The notes beneath the pieces were generated by a model that ran no database searches, was not told where the DNA came from, and was given only the letters and a program-made list of their open reading frames with translations. DNA of 64,000 bases from Sinorhizobium meliloti. GTDB taxonomy: Bacteria; Pseudomonadota; Alphaproteobacteria; Rhizobiales; Rhizobiaceae. How positions within the stretch are numbered: position 1 is the stretch's first letter; each line of letters opens with the position of its first letter. Shown here piece by piece: positions 33,997 to 43,858 of the stretch. Made by a program: the position numbers and the translations under genes. The stretch lies in assembly GCF_035610345.1 (NCBI RefSeq), contig NZ_CP141214.1, positions 404,230 to 468,229 on the forward strand, in the 5' to 3' direction.

Positions 33997-34755
33997 TCAT
34001 GCCAGCAGCAGTCCGCCGTCCACATGCATGACCTGCCCTGTGATATGGCGTGCTCCGGGTGACAGAAGGAAGGCGACCAATTCGGCCACGTCGATCGGCT
34101 CCCCGAGCCGGCCGTTCGGTGTAACCGCACGTGCGCTTTCCATCGCTGCTGATGTCGTGGCGGCATGGCCGCCGCTGTCCTTGCGCGTGAAGCCGGGTGC
34201 CACGCAGTTTACCGTCACACCTTCAGGCGCGAGCTGGGCGGCAAGCGATTTGGCCAGAGCCTCCAGCGCAGCCTTGGCGGCACCGGATGCGGGAAAATGC
34301 ATGCCGTTCGTCCCGAAGCCGTGGGCGACGAACGAACTGACGGCGACCACTCGTCCCTGCGTGGATGTTCTCAGGTCCGGCAGAGCGGCGTCGACCAGCC
34401 GGAAAAAGGCCATCGGCATCATGTCGAACGCCGTCTGCAGGTCTTCGTCCGTCAGTTGACCGAACGACGATCGCTGCGCGCGGCCGGCATTCGAAACGAT
34501 CTGGTCGAGCCCGCCGAAGGCTGCACGCGCCGCCCGGACGAGATGTCCGGGAACGGCCGGATCGGACAGGTCTCCGAGTTCCGTGACAACCTCGGCACCT
34601 TTTGCGCTCACCTCCTCCGCGACTGCCCGTAGTCCCTCCGCATTGGCGCCCGTGTGCAGGAAAAGCCGCATGCCGGGCGTCGCGATGCGCCGCGCGATTG
34701 CGGCGCCGATTCCGCTGCCAGCACCGGTAATGAGAATTCTTGGTGCGTCTGTCAT
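33997..34755 (-). CDS. SDR family oxidoreductase lacking the catalytic Tyr
   Basis: A 252-residue short-chain dehydrogenase with the Rossmann motif TGAGSGIG (10-17), NAG at 89-91, VVAVSS at about 136-141 and PGFTRKD. In the active site the Lys is present (K161), but the position four before it is Ser157, not Tyr (PASGAAK). Close relatives with PASxAAK exist, so this is a subfamily trait rather than a mutation. Last gene of the leftward operon; it may reduce a product of the oxidase. The ATG at 34755 is 7 bases after the TauE gene's stop. Confidence 0.8.
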   Translation of the reverse strand: MTDAPRILITGAGSGIGAAIARRIATPGMRLFLHTGANAEGLRAVAEEVSAKGAEVVTELGDLSDPAVPGHLVRAARAAFGGLDQIVSNAGRAQRSSFGQLTDEDLQTAFDMMPMAFFRLVDAALPDLRTSTQGRVVAVSSFVAHGFGTNGMHFPASGAAKAALEALAKSLAAQLAPEGVTVNCVAPGFTRKDSGGHAATTSAAMESARAVTPNGRLGEPIDVAELVAFLLSPGARHITGQVMHVDGGLLLA

Positions 34756-34762
34756 GGCATCC

Positions 34763-35491
34763 TCATGAAAATGCGCGCAAAAGCAGAACAAGAGCTGAAG
34801 CCGCCGACACGATGAGGACGATGGCCTTCACATGCCCTCGGTCGACGAGCCGTCGTCCCCAGCCCGACAGCAGAAAGCCGAGGAAGGCGAAGGGGAGCAT
34901 GGTCGCGGCAAGAAGGAGATCGGAGAGGCCGAAACTGCCGACGACGAAAAGGGCTCCGATCGAGATGATGCCGCCGACGACGAAGAAGGCGTTCAGGGTC
35001 GCACGCATGCGTGCGCCGCCGGCATTTTGATAAACCATGGCCATGGGCGGAGCCCCGATCGAGGTCAGGGTGCCCATGAAACCGGAAAGAACCCCGGCGA
35101 GGAAGAGCGAACTGCGCGTCGTTTCGATCCTCAGCCCCGCAAGGCTGAGCGCCACCGCGAAGAGCACGCCGAAGCCGAAGACGGCCGCAAAGGCATCCGG
35201 GCTTAGCAATTGCAGGCAGAACGCGGCCGCCCCTGCCGCCAGCAGGCGCCCTGTCAGGGAGAAGGCCAGATCCTGCCGGTTGACGTCGCTCCATTCCCGA
35301 ACCGTACCACCGGCACTCACGGCTATGGCCATAGCCAGCATCGGTCCAGGCACGAAGGCGGGATCGATGATGGCGAGCATCGGCGCTGCGAGCATGTTGA
35401 ATCCGAAACCGGTGGAACCCTGAACCGCACCGGCAAGGATGAGCGCGACAGCCGCGGCTATCCCCTGGGGGCTGAGCAACAATTCCATCAT
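34763..35491 (-). CDS. TauE/SafE-type membrane transporter
   Basis: A 242-residue membrane protein with about seven or eight hydrophobic helices and the family repeats [19 protein letters not shown] near the N-terminus and [19 protein letters not shown] in the second half. TauE/SafE proteins export sulfite, sulfoacetate or other small organic anions. Its ATG overlaps the stop of the ABC ATPase (ATGA). It may export a by-product or import substrate of the pathway. Confidence 0.82.
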   Translation of the reverse strand: MMELLLSPQGIAAAVALILAGAVQGSTGFGFNMLAAPMLAIIDPAFVPGPMLAMAIAVSAGGTVREWSDVNRQDLAFSLTGRLLAAGAAAFCLQLLSPDAFAAVFGFGVLFAVALSLAGLRIETTRSSLFLAGVLSGFMGTLTSIGAPPMAMVYQNAGGARMRATLNAFFVVGGIISIGALFVVGSFGLSDLLLAATMLPFAFLGFLLSGWGRRLVDRGHVKAIVLIVSAASALVLLLRAFS

Positions 35492-36471
35492 GAGTGCCGA
35501 TTCCAGCAGGCGGCAAAATGATCGTCGGTCTTGCGCAGGAGCTGCGGAGCCTCTTCGCGGCACCGGTCCGTCGCAAGCGAGCAGCGCGGATGGAAGCGGC
35601 AGCCGGTCGGCGGATTGGCGATATCGACGGACTCGCCCGCAGGCACGATGCGTCGCCGCGCGCGCTGGAGCTTCGGATTGGCAACCGGAACCGCAGACAG
35701 CAATGCCTCTGTATAGGGATGGATCGGCCGCTCGTAGATGGCGTCGCGCGGCGCGACCTCGACGATCCTCCCCGCATACATGATCGCCACCCGGTGAGAA
35801 ATGTGCCGCACGATGGCGAGGTCGTGGGCAATAAAGAGATAGGATATTCCCAGATCGCGCTGCAGGTCCTGCATGAGGTTGACGACCTGAGCCCGCACCG
35901 AGACGTCGAGGGCGGAGACAGGCTCGTCCGCCACGATGAGCGCGGGCTTCAGCGCCAGGGCTCTGGCGATGCCGATCCGCTGGCGCTGTCCGCCGGAAAA
36001 GCTGTGCGGATAGCGGTCCGCGGCATCGCTGGGCAGTCCCACGCGCTCCAGCAATTCGGCAACAGCGGCACGCGCTTCCTCTGCGGAACCCGCGAGGCCG
36101 TGGACGATAAGCGGTTCGGCGACGATGCTCGAGACCTTCATGCGCGGATTGAGCGACGTATAGGGGTCCTGCAGGACGATCTGCATGCGCGCCCGCAGGC
36201 GTCGCAGCGGCTCGCCGCCGAGATGGGTAATGTCCTCGCCGCCGAAGACGATCCTGCCTTGCGCAGCGGGAATGCGGCGGAGCACCGCGCGGCCGACGGT
36301 CGTCTTGCCGGAGCCGGACTCGCCGACAAGACCGAGCGTTTCACCCGGCGCCAGGTCGAAGCTCACATCACTGACGGCATTGACGCTCCGGCGTTTGCGG
36401 AAAAGTCCGCCGGACGAGAGTTCGTAATCGATGGCGAGGCCGGAAACCGACAGCACTGGGGCGACCGTCAT
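35488..36471 (-). CDS. Oligopeptide/opine-type ABC transporter ATPase (DppF-like)
   Basis: A 327-residue ATPase with Walker [10 protein letters not shown]-loop [10 protein letters not shown], signature [15 protein letters not shown], Walker [13 protein letters not shown] and switch HDLAIV. The C-terminal oligopeptide/dipeptide extension ([15 protein letters not shown], with Cys) is the OppF/DppF hallmark. It follows the DppD-like gene with a 4-base overlap and powers uptake of the substrate bound by the protein at 39409. Confidence 0.9.
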   Translation of the reverse strand: MTVAPVLSVSGLAIDYELSSGGLFRKRRSVNAVSDVSFDLAPGETLGLVGESGSGKTTVGRAVLRRIPAAQGRIVFGGEDITHLGGEPLRRLRARMQIVLQDPYTSLNPRMKVSSIVAEPLIVHGLAGSAEEARAAVAELLERVGLPSDAADRYPHSFSGGQRQRIGIARALALKPALIVADEPVSALDVSVRAQVVNLMQDLQRDLGISYLFIAHDLAIVRHISHRVAIMYAGRIVEVAPRDAIYERPIHPYTEALLSAVPVANPKLQRARRRIVPAGESVDIANPPTGCRFHPRCSLATDRCREEAPQLLRKTDDHFAACWNRHS

Positions 36472-37454
36472 ACTGCCTCCCTCCATGCCTGTTCGCCGGC
36501 CTTGCGGCAGGCCACTGTGCCCGCACCGATCGCACGGAGAATTTGAGGCACCCGGCAACCCTCGTCGCCGATCGGACAGCGAGGCAGGAAAGCGCAGCCG
36601 GAAGGCGGCTGCAACAGCCCCGGCGGAGCTCCGTCTATCGCCGTCAGCCGTTCCTCGTCGTCATCGAGGCCTGGGGTCGAGCGGATCAGACCCTGCGTAT
36701 AGGGATGCGATGGATTCTCGAAAATGGCATCCACCGGACCGGTTTCGACGATCTGCCCCGCATACATGACGGCGACGCGGTGACAGAGGCCTGCGACGAT
36801 GCCGAGATCGTGGGTGATCAGAACGATCGCCAGCCGCATCTTCTCCTGCAACTCCGCCAGAAGCTCCAGAATCTGGGCCTGGATCGTCACGTCCAGGGCC
36901 GTTGTCGGCTCGTCGGCGATTAGAAGCTTGGGCTCGCAGGCAATGCCCATGGCAATCATGACGCGCTGTCGCATGCCGCCGGAAAACTCGTGCGGATACT
37001 GATCGAGCCTCCGCTCCGCCCCGGAGATACCGACCGCCGAAAGCAGTTCCGCCGCCCGTTGCCGCGCCGCCCGCCTGCTGAATCCCATGTGAACCTCGAT
37101 CACCTCGGCGATTTGCGCCCCCACGGTCATCAGCGGATTAAGCGATGTCATCGGGTTCTGAAAGATCATCGTGATCTCCCTGCCCCAGATATCGCGTGCA
37201 GCCTTGGCGACCTCGAACCCGGCGAGCGGCTTTCCCTCCCAGAGGATCTCACCGTCCGAGATGCGCCCCGGCACGTCGATCAGGCCCATTACCGCCTGTG
37301 CCGTCACGCTCTTCCCGGATCCGGATTCGCCGACGATGCCGAGCGTTTCGCCCGGTGCGACGGTCAGGGATACCCCGCGCAGGGCCTGGACGGTGCCGGC
37401 GCGCGTATCGAAACAGACATGCAGGTTGTCGATCTCGAGCAGAGGCATGGTCAT
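36468..37454 (-). CDS. Oligopeptide/opine-type ABC transporter ATPase (DppD-like)
   Basis: A 328-residue ATPase with Walker [33 protein letters not shown], signature [15 protein letters not shown], Walker [13 protein letters not shown] and the C-terminal [14 protein letters not shown] region. It forms the ATPase pair with the DppF-like subunit and overlaps its neighbours by 4 bases on each side. Confidence 0.9.
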   Translation of the reverse strand: MTMPLLEIDNLHVCFDTRAGTVQALRGVSLTVAPGETLGIVGESGSGKSVTAQAVMGLIDVPGRISDGEILWEGKPLAGFEVAKAARDIWGREITMIFQNPMTSLNPLMTVGAQIAEVIEVHMGFSRRAARQRAAELLSAVGISGAERRLDQYPHEFSGGMRQRVMIAMGIACEPKLLIADEPTTALDVTIQAQILELLAELQEKMRLAIVLITHDLGIVAGLCHRVAVMYAGQIVETGPVDAIFENPSHPYTQGLIRSTPGLDDDEERLTAIDGAPPGLLQPPSGCAFLPRCPIGDEGCRVPQILRAIGAGTVACRKAGEQAWREAV

Positions 37455-38410
37455 GCATCCACCGTCCGTCGCCCGCGCCGCCGCCTGACCGCCTCGGCGC
37501 GCGCAAAGCGTTTCTCCCGTTCCTCGGGGTCGGTCGTTACCCGCAACCAGTTGGCGAAGAGATTGATGGACAGCACCGTGACGACGATCGCAAGGCCCGG
37601 AAAGGTCACGAGCCACCACGCGATGAACAGGTAGTCCCGTCCCGAGGCGACGTCGAGCCCCCATGACGTCGCCGGAGGCTGAACGCCGAAGCCGAGAAAC
37701 GACACCGCTGCTTCCGCCAGCACGATATTGGTGAACTCCAGGATCGCCAGCGTCAGCAGCGGCGAGACGATGTTCGGCAGGATATGCCTGAAGATGACCC
37801 GTGCAGGACGACAGCCGATCACTTCGGCTGCTTCGACGTAAGGGGTCTGACGGGTTGACGAGACGATGCCACGCACGAGCCGGGCATAGACCATCCAGTT
37901 CGTCACCGACAGGACCGCAACAAGCGTCCAGACGCCGGGCCCCAGAACCGCGACGACGAGGAGGATGAGAAGGATGCCGGGGAAGCTGACCTGAATGTCG
38001 ACCAGACGCATCAAGATCGAGTCCGTGCGCCCTCCCATGAAGCCTGCCCAAAGGCCGATGACCGTCCCCAGTGTCGCCGCCAGAAGGCAGGTGACGGCGC
38101 CGATCGTCAGCGTCGCCCTCGCACCCCAGATGATGCGGGACAGGACGTCGCGGCCGAGATTGTCGGTTCCGAGCAAGTGTTCCCAAGTGCCGCGCTCCAT
38201 CCAGACCGGCGGCTTCAGCCGTGCCACGATCGACTGCGCGGCCGGATCGTAAGGTGCGATAAGCGGAGCGAACAGAGCCAGGAAAACGATGAGCAGGATG
38301 AAGGCAAGCCCGATGGCAGCGGCCTTGTCGTGCCAGAGTTCCGATATGCCCGCGCGCGGCACGCGCGTGCTGACAGGAGTGGATGAAGCGGCGGAAGCAG
38401 GAGCGGCCAT
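37451..38410 (-). CDS. ABC transporter permease (DppC-like)
   Basis: A 319-residue permease: an N-terminal cytoplasmic tail, TM1 (AIGLAFILLIVFLALFAPLI), the OppC N-terminal motif HLLGTDNLGRDVLSRIIWGA, five further helices and the EAA loop VEAAEVIGCRPARVIFRHIL. It overlaps the DppD-like gene by 4 bases and the DppB-like gene by 1. Confidence 0.9.
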   Translation of the reverse strand: MAAPASAASSTPVSTRVPRAGISELWHDKAAAIGLAFILLIVFLALFAPLIAPYDPAAQSIVARLKPPVWMERGTWEHLLGTDNLGRDVLSRIIWGARATLTIGAVTCLLAATLGTVIGLWAGFMGGRTDSILMRLVDIQVSFPGILLILLVVAVLGPGVWTLVAVLSVTNWMVYARLVRGIVSSTRQTPYVEAAEVIGCRPARVIFRHILPNIVSPLLTLAILEFTNIVLAEAAVSFLGFGVQPPATSWGLDVASGRDYLFIAWWLVTFPGLAIVVTVLSINLFANWLRVTTDPEEREKRFARAEAVRRRRGRRTVDA

Positions 38411-39330
38411 CAGTTCAATTCCATTCTCGGATCCACCGCCTTCGACAGGATGTCGAGCACGATCCCGATCAAGACGATAAGGAAAGCGATGACGAAGACG
38501 ATGGCCTGCATCAGAAACAGGTCGCCCCGCTGGATCGCCTGCACGGCCGTCAGGCCAAGCCCCGGCCACGCGAGCACCGTTTCGACTACAACCGTATAGC
38601 CGGAAAGAGTGGCGATCAGTTCCCATCCGGAGATAGAGAGAAAGGGAACCAGGATGTTGCGTAAGGTATGGACGCGCAGAATGCGCGTCAGTCCGAGGCC
38701 CTTTGCCCTTGCCGTCTTGACGTAGGGCTTGTTGAGTTCGTCGATCATTGACGCGCGCACCATCATCGTGAAGCGCGCAAGCGGCGTCAGTGCGAGCGTA
38801 AGGGCCGGAAGAACAAGGTGCGCGGCCGTGCCCATGCCGGAGGTCGGCAGCCATCTCAGCGTCACCGCAAAAATCATGATGGCGACGAGACCAAGCCAGA
38901 ATTGCGGCATCGCGAGCCCGAGAAGGCCGACCGACATGGTCAGCCGATCGACCAGTCCGCCCGGACGCAGAGCCGAAACGGCGCCCATCGGTATCGAAAG
39001 CATGACGGCGGCTCCAAGCCCCACTGCGATCAACAGCAGCGTGTTAGGCAAGCGCTCGAACACGACTTCGATCGCAGGACGCCGCTGCCAGAGGCTGTTT
39101 CCGAAGTCCAGAGTGGCGATGTCCCCAACGAAACGCAGGAACTGCGTGGCGATCGGCTGGTCCAGGCCGATCTGCTGGGCAAAGGCAGCCCTTTGCGCCT
39201 CCGTCGAGCTAAGCGGAAGCATCAGCGCAACCGGATCGCCCACCAGCCGGGTCACGACGAAGACGGTCGCTGTCACCCCGAAGACGACGAGCACCCCCTG
39301 GAACAGGCGGCGGAGGATGAATTCCAGCAT
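38410..39330 (-). CDS. ABC transporter permease (DppB-like)
   Basis: A 306-residue permease beginning MLEFILRRLFQGVLVVFGVT, with DFGNSLWQRRPAIEVVFERL in the periplasmic loop and the EAA loop VKTARAKGLGLTRILRVHTL. Six helices. The ATG at 39330 has AGGA eight bases upstream and is preferred over the ATG three codons earlier. Confidence 0.9.
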   Translation of the reverse strand: MLEFILRRLFQGVLVVFGVTATVFVVTRLVGDPVALMLPLSSTEAQRAAFAQQIGLDQPIATQFLRFVGDIATLDFGNSLWQRRPAIEVVFERLPNTLLLIAVGLGAAVMLSIPMGAVSALRPGGLVDRLTMSVGLLGLAMPQFWLGLVAIMIFAVTLRWLPTSGMGTAAHLVLPALTLALTPLARFTMMVRASMIDELNKPYVKTARAKGLGLTRILRVHTLRNILVPFLSISGWELIATLSGYTVVVETVLAWPGLGLTAVQAIQRGDLFLMQAIVFVIAFLIVLIGIVLDILSKAVDPRMELN

Positions 39331-39408
39331 ATGAGACATTCCTGTTGTCGGGGCGACTCTTGCCGCAGAACTGGTCCGCGGCAAGGGTGACGCCATCTGC
39401 GGACGACG

Positions 39409-40893
39409 CTATTCGGTGACCTTCATCTCGCTCACCATCAACTTCGCGTCGACACGCGGCTGCCATTCCATGCGTTCCGACATCCCGTAGATGTCCTGGA
39501 GATTGAACAGCGGCACCGTGTAGTTCAGGTCGTGCCCCTTCTTCTGGATATCGTCATAAAACGCCTTGCGTTTTGCGGTATCCGTTTCGACGCGTGCCGC
39601 TTCGATCATGGTTGCCATCTCGGCATCCGAGTTCGATGCCGCTGCACCGTCCTTGTGGTAGATGAAGGACATTTCCCGGTCGGCATCAAGCAGTTCGTTG
39701 GAATTGGCGATGAAGATCGCGTCGGGCCGCGGCCCGTCGCCCATCAGGCTGTCGAGATATTGCGAGAATTCCTGGATGTCGGTCGTGACGTTCAGCCCGG
39801 TCTCGGCCCAGTAACCCGCGACCGCCTCGATCTGCTCACGATCCTTCAGCCAGCGGCCGGATTCGCCGACGACTACGAGGGGTTTGCCCTCGGCCCCTGC
39901 CTCCTTGATCAGAGCCCGCGCCTTCTCGATGTCATAAGGATAGTGCTCCAGCTTCTCGTTGAAGCCGAAGGCGGCCGGATTGATGTGCGACCCCTTGGCG
40001 ATCGTCGCATAGCCCATGAAAAGGCCCTCGACCATGGCCTTGCGGTCGATGGCGAGGTTGAGCGCCTCGCGCACCTTCGGGTCCTTTGTAACTTCATTGT
40101 CCGTACCCAGGACGAAGACGGACGTCTCGAGGCCGGGAACGGCAGCGAACTTCGGCACATTCGTCGTGAACTCCGGCAGGAGGTTTGTGATCACGTCGAA
40201 TTCGCCGGAAAGCAGGCCGGAAAGACGTGTGCCCGGCTCCGTCACGAAGCGGTAGGTGACGTCGTCGATCTCAGGTTCCCCGCCCCAGTAGTCCGCGTTT
40301 GCGACGAGCTTCAGGTCCGTCCCGCGGTTCCAGCTGTCGAACTTGTACGGACCGGTTCCGACCGGCGCACCGGCAAGATCGCCGTCCTTGGCATAGCCGG
40401 GCGCGATCATCTTCATCCAGTACATGCGCGAAGGGAGGATCGGATCCGGGCCTGTGGTCATGAGGTTGACTGTCAGGTCATCGACCTTTTCGGCCGCCTT
40501 GATCGTACCGAAATACGCCATCTGCTCGGAATTGTTGGCAGGATCGATGACCCGCGAGACGGATGCAACCACGGCATCGGCATTGAAAGGCTCGCCATTG
40601 TGGAACTTGACGCCGTCCCGCAATTTGAACTGCCAGGTCGTGGCGTCGATCTGCTTCGGAGGCTGCGCGGCCAGATCCGGCACGAGTTCGCCGGTCGGCG
40701 TCCTTGCCATCAGCGTCTCATAGATGTTGTCGTTGACCTGTCGCTCGCCGCCGTCATCCCTAAGCTGCGGATCGAGCGTCGAAGGCTCCGACCCGATGGC
40801 GATGGTGATGGATTGTGCCCATGCTGGCGAACAGGCAAGTGTGGACGCGAGTAACATCAGGGCACCCGCAGACAGTCTCTGTATCTTCCTCAT
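39409..40893 (-). CDS. Extracellular solute-binding protein, family 5
   Basis: The 494-residue family 5 binding protein has a signal peptide (RKIQRLSAGALMLLASTLAC, cleaved near AWA-Q). Family landmarks follow: SEPSTLDPQLRDDGGERQVN, WQFKLRDGVKFHNGEPFNAD, GTGPYKFDSW and EALNLAIDRKAMVEGL. Family 5 proteins bind peptides, opines, glutathione or amino-acid derivatives. Being upstream of the permeases and just downstream of a flavin oxidase operon suggests an opine- or cyclic-amino-acid-like ligand. Confidence 0.9.
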   Translation of the reverse strand: MRKIQRLSAGALMLLASTLACSPAWAQSITIAIGSEPSTLDPQLRDDGGERQVNDNIYETLMARTPTGELVPDLAAQPPKQIDATTWQFKLRDGVKFHNGEPFNADAVVASVSRVIDPANNSEQMAYFGTIKAAEKVDDLTVNLMTTGPDPILPSRMYWMKMIAPGYAKDGDLAGAPVGTGPYKFDSWNRGTDLKLVANADYWGGEPEIDDVTYRFVTEPGTRLSGLLSGEFDVITNLLPEFTTNVPKFAAVPGLETSVFVLGTDNEVTKDPKVREALNLAIDRKAMVEGLFMGYATIAKGSHINPAAFGFNEKLEHYPYDIEKARALIKEAGAEGKPLVVVGESGRWLKDREQIEAVAGYWAETGLNVTTDIQEFSQYLDSLMGDGPRPDAIFIANSNELLDADREMSFIYHKDGAAASNSDAEMATMIEAARVETDTAKRKAFYDDIQKKGHDLNYTVPLFNLQDIYGMSERMEWQPRVDAKLMVSEMKVTE

Positions 40894-40915
40894 TCACGTT
40901 CCCCTATTTTTTGTT

Positions 40916-42283
40916 TCAGGTCTCAATGGCTTCAGCCGGCAGTTTCCTTTCCCGGATTCCGGTGTCGCCGCTCATGCCGGCCTTTGCGAGCGACGACAGG
41001 GGTACGGGCCGCAACGGCCACCGGCAAGCGCCCATTTCGGCAATGCTTGCCGGAGCGGCTGCGGGGCGCAGTTCGGACATCAGTGAAAGCGTCCATTCTG
41101 TGCAGAAGCGTCCCTGGCAGGCACCCATGCCGAACCGTCCGTTGAGCCGCAATTCTCGTGCCGAAACAGTGTCCAGCCCTGACATTTGCGCCTTCAGATG
41201 GCCGATTGTCCGGTTCTCGCAACGACAGATCACCGTTTCGTCCGGACAATCGCCAAGGATCGGCGCATCGCGGACGGGTGCGAAAAGGCGGGAAAGGCTG
41301 GTCTGCAGGGAGCGCAGCGGTCGAATCCCGCTCCGGCCACTGCGCGGCGCGCGCCCTGCGAGCCGGGCCGCAGCTTCGCGGCCCGCTTCGGCTCCATCCG
41401 CCTCGGCGGCGTGCGCGCCGAGCACTTCACGAACGTCTCCGGCCCTCAGGATGACCAGGCCTGCCGCCGCATCATTGGTCGGCAGGCCGAAATCGTTCGG
41501 ACGCAGCCCGTCATGGAGACCGATGCGGTCTACCTCGATCCGCTCCTCCCGCCCATTTGACGCGATGAGGCATGCGGTGAGCATATCGCCGGATCGGGTG
41601 ATCTCAGTCAGACGCGTGCCGCGGCGCCACACGACGCGGCGGAGCAGGACAGGCAGCATCAAGGCAGCCATGTCCGCAAGGATGGACGGATGAGCCAGCA
41701 GACGGACAGCAGCCAGGGGCCGCGAAGCAGGATCTCCCTCCTCGATGACGGCCACCGGCGGATTGCCGGCTGCCGTCATTTGTGCGGCCAAAGCGAGCAG
41801 CAGCGGGCCGCTTCCCGCAAGCAGGATGCGTCCCTCCGGCACGCGGCCCTCCTTCAGCATCACCTGGAGACCGCCTGCTGCAGCGACGCCAGGCAAATGC
41901 CAGCCCGGACGCGGTCTTACCCGCTCCACGGCCCCGCAGCTTAAAATCAAGGCGCGCGGCCGGCGTACTTCGACCTTGCCGGCTGCCCGGTCTTCGATCA
42001 ACACGGCGCCTGTGCTGTCGATGCCGACGAATGCCCGGCGGGTCCGAACATCCACGCTCGAGGCGGAAAGCTCCGCAGACAGGGCCTGCCAGCGGCCCCT
42101 AAGCGACGTTAAGACGGCAATGGGGGCCGCGCCTTCGGCCGGCTGGCGATGGATAGCGCCGCCGAGCGCAGGTCTCTGCTCGCAAAGCGTCACCGAAAGC
42201 CCCGATTTCGCAGCTTCGATCGCCGCCGAAACGCCGGCCGGTCCGCCGCCGACGACCATGACGTCAGCTTCTCGCATCGTCAT
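40916..42283 (-). CDS. FAD/NAD(P) oxidoreductase, HcnB/opine-oxidase subunit A-like
   Basis: A 455-residue FAD protein: the N-terminal dinucleotide fold VMVVGGGPAGVSAAIEAAKS, LILSCGAVERVRPRPGWHLP, ILLAGSGPLLLALAAQ, and a C-terminal BFD-like [2Fe-2S] domain with CRCENRT...GMGACQGRFC. This is the architecture of HcnB, OoxA/NoxA and heterotrimeric D-hydroxyproline dehydrogenase subunits. Together with the two upstream genes it makes a three-subunit oxidase. It overlaps the ferredoxin-like gene by 14-20 bases, depending on whether the start is 42283 or 42277. Confidence 0.85.
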   Translation of the reverse strand: MTMREADVMVVGGGPAGVSAAIEAAKSGLSVTLCEQRPALGGAIHRQPAEGAAPIAVLTSLRGRWQALSAELSASSVDVRTRRAFVGIDSTGAVLIEDRAAGKVEVRRPRALILSCGAVERVRPRPGWHLPGVAAAGGLQVMLKEGRVPEGRILLAGSGPLLLALAAQMTAAGNPPVAVIEEGDPASRPLAAVRLLAHPSILADMAALMLPVLLRRVVWRRGTRLTEITRSGDMLTACLIASNGREERIEVDRIGLHDGLRPNDFGLPTNDAAAGLVILRAGDVREVLGAHAAEADGAEAGREAAARLAGRAPRSGRSGIRPLRSLQTSLSRLFAPVRDAPILGDCPDETVICRCENRTIGHLKAQMSGLDTVSARELRLNGRFGMGACQGRFCTEWTLSLMSELRPAAAPASIAEMGACRWPLRPVPLSSLAKAGMSGDTGIRERKLPAEAIET

Positions 42284-42527
42284 CCTCCAGCGCCATCACG
42301 ATCATACCGTCATAGACCGGTTCGAGGCAGGCCTCGGTTGCGCGCCCATCCACGCGGACGAGGCAACACTGACAGGCACCGATGCCGCAGAAATACCGGG
42401 TTTGTGACCCGGCGGGATCCTTTCCGAATACATGAATGTTCGAACCGGCAAGGGCGGCTGCAATGCTTTCGCCTGCTCGGAACGGCACCTCGGCGCCCCG
42501 CCAGAAGAAAATCCCGACGGTGGTCAT
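42264..42527 (-). CDS. (2Fe-2S) subunit, HcnA-like
   Basis: An 87-residue protein with GAEVPFRAGESIAAALAGSN and the plant-type [2Fe-2S] set CGIGACQCCLVRVDG...AC. It matches HcnA/SoxA-like small subunits that bridge electrons between the two flavoproteins. It overlaps the upstream gene's stop by 4 bases (ATGA) and the next gene's start. Confidence 0.85.
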   Translation of the reverse strand: MTTVGIFFWRGAEVPFRAGESIAAALAGSNIHVFGKDPAGSQTRYFCGIGACQCCLVRVDGRATEACLEPVYDGMIVMALEDDDARS

Positions 42528-43696
42528 GCCGCAATGCTCCTACCGGCGAACCGCCCCGGATCGAACGGCGAAACATCGACCTCCGGCTCCTCCCCTCGAA
42601 CAAGATCCGCAACGATCCGGCCGGTCAGCGGCCCAAGACAGATACCGTCTCCTTCAAACCCGGCTGCGACGAAGAGATTGTCGACGCCCGGCATCCTGCC
42701 GACCATCGGCAGGCCGTCGCATATGGCAGTGCGGATGCCGGCAAAGCACCGAAGGATGCGCAAGCGCCCTAGCGCGGGCACCATGTCCCCGGCGGAGGCC
42801 GCCAGGTGAGCAACCGCTTCGATATCATTTTCAGGGATGGTGCGGCCCTCCTCCCGTGTCGAGCCGATCAGGAACTGGCCGGTATCGAGCGGATCGATGA
42901 CGACGCCGTATCCCCGGGCATCCACCTGCGTGCCCTGGTGCTTCTTGCTGAGGAGATAGCTGCAGGAGAGAAGCGAACCCGGCAGGCCGGCATTGAGAGC
43001 GGGTGCCCGCTCGGTCACCAGTTGCTGCCCCCTGCGTGGACGCGACACATCGGGAAGTCCTATGAGCTTGCCCGCGCCGCCACCTGCGGCGACGACCACC
43101 GCCGAGGCTTCGATCACCGCTTCCCCGACACGAACGCCGCTGACCCGGTCGGATCGTCCGTCGTATTCCAGCGCCGCAACGGGGGAATTGCGCTCCACCT
43201 TCAACCCTGCGGCGGAAATCAGACGCGAGACTATGCTGTAGCCGATCGCGTGCCCCTCGTCTTCGACTTCCAGCACTGCCACCGTTTTTCGGGAGAGCAG
43301 GGCCAATCTGTCTGCAACCATATCCCGGGTGAGCCAACGCACCGGCGCACCGACCTCGGCGAGAGCTTTCGAGTGGTCGGAAAGGACCTCGGCCTCCGCG
43401 TCGCTCGTCGCAACGAGGAAGGTGGGCCGCCGGTGGAACAGGCCCTGGAACAATCCCTCCTGCGCGAGTTCGCGATAAAGCGCCGCTCCGGCCCGGGCCA
43501 TGGTCATCATCGGGCCCGGGCGCTTGCTCGCCACCGACACGGCACCATCCGCAGCGCCGGTCGCCCCGCTGGCCGGCGTCGAAGCGTCGAGCAGCCGAAC
43601 GGGCGTACCCGCGAGTGCGAGAAACGACGCGGTAGAGGCGCCGACAATGCCCGCTCCGATGACGATGACTGGTGGTGAAAAATGCTGCTCGCGCAC
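42524..43696 (-). CDS. FAD-dependent amine/amino-acid oxidase, HcnC-like
   Basis: A 390-residue DAO-family flavoprotein: VIVIGAGIVGASTASFLALA, the flavin contact GATGAADGAVSV, VVVAAGGGAGKLIGL, RTAICDGLPMVGRMPGVDNL and GFEGDGICLGPLTGRIVADL. This is the catalytic subunit of HcnABC/OoxAB-type amino-acid oxidases. I use the GTG at 43696, which precedes the Rossmann motif directly; the frame is open further upstream. First gene of the ten-gene leftward operon. Confidence 0.85.
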   Translation of the reverse strand: MREQHFSPPVIVIGAGIVGASTASFLALAGTPVRLLDASTPASGATGAADGAVSVASKRPGPMMTMARAGAALYRELAQEGLFQGLFHRRPTFLVATSDAEAEVLSDHSKALAEVGAPVRWLTRDMVADRLALLSRKTVAVLEVEDEGHAIGYSIVSRLISAAGLKVERNSPVAALEYDGRSDRVSGVRVGEAVIEASAVVVAAGGGAGKLIGLPDVSRPRRGQQLVTERAPALNAGLPGSLLSCSYLLSKKHQGTQVDARGYGVVIDPLDTGQFLIGSTREEGRTIPENDIEAVAHLAASAGDMVPALGRLRILRCFAGIRTAICDGLPMVGRMPGVDNLFVAAGFEGDGICLGPLTGRIVADLVRGEEPEVDVSPFDPGRFAGRSIAA

Positions 43697-43778
43697 CTGA
43701 TCCGAACGCCTTGCAAGGAGGTTTCGGGACAGATCGTAGCGCGCCCGGCAAAACCGCGTCGATAAAAGAACAAGGGGA

Positions 43779-43804
43779 CGAGTTATGAAAAAACTTACAA
43801 CTCG
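43779..43804. promoter_or_regulatory. Inverted repeat, candidate LysR box
   Basis: CGAGTT and AACTCG lie symmetrically 14 bases apart around an AT-rich centre (TATGAAAAAACTTAC), in the 162-base gap between the oxidase operon (leftward) and the LysR gene (rightward). The form and place fit a T-N11-A-type LysR operator. Confidence 0.5.
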
Positions 43805-43858
43805 CCGGCTCTGCGCCTTGCGGCCCTGCCCCTGCTCACCGTAACGTCCTCGGCGCGA

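Noticed and set aside
40916..43696. Calling the oxidase operon hydrogen cyanide synthase (hcnABC)
   Set aside because: Gene order is C-A-B, and the operon is joined to a peptide/opine transporter. Other HcnABC-like oxidases fit at least as well, so no specific name was given.
43785..43844. A 19-codon ORF (MKKLTTRRLCAL...) with a good SD just upstream of the LysR gene
   Set aside because: It resembles a leader or signal-peptide remnant, but it ends before the LysR start in another frame and overlaps the candidate LysR box. Evidence for translation is too thin to call it a gene.
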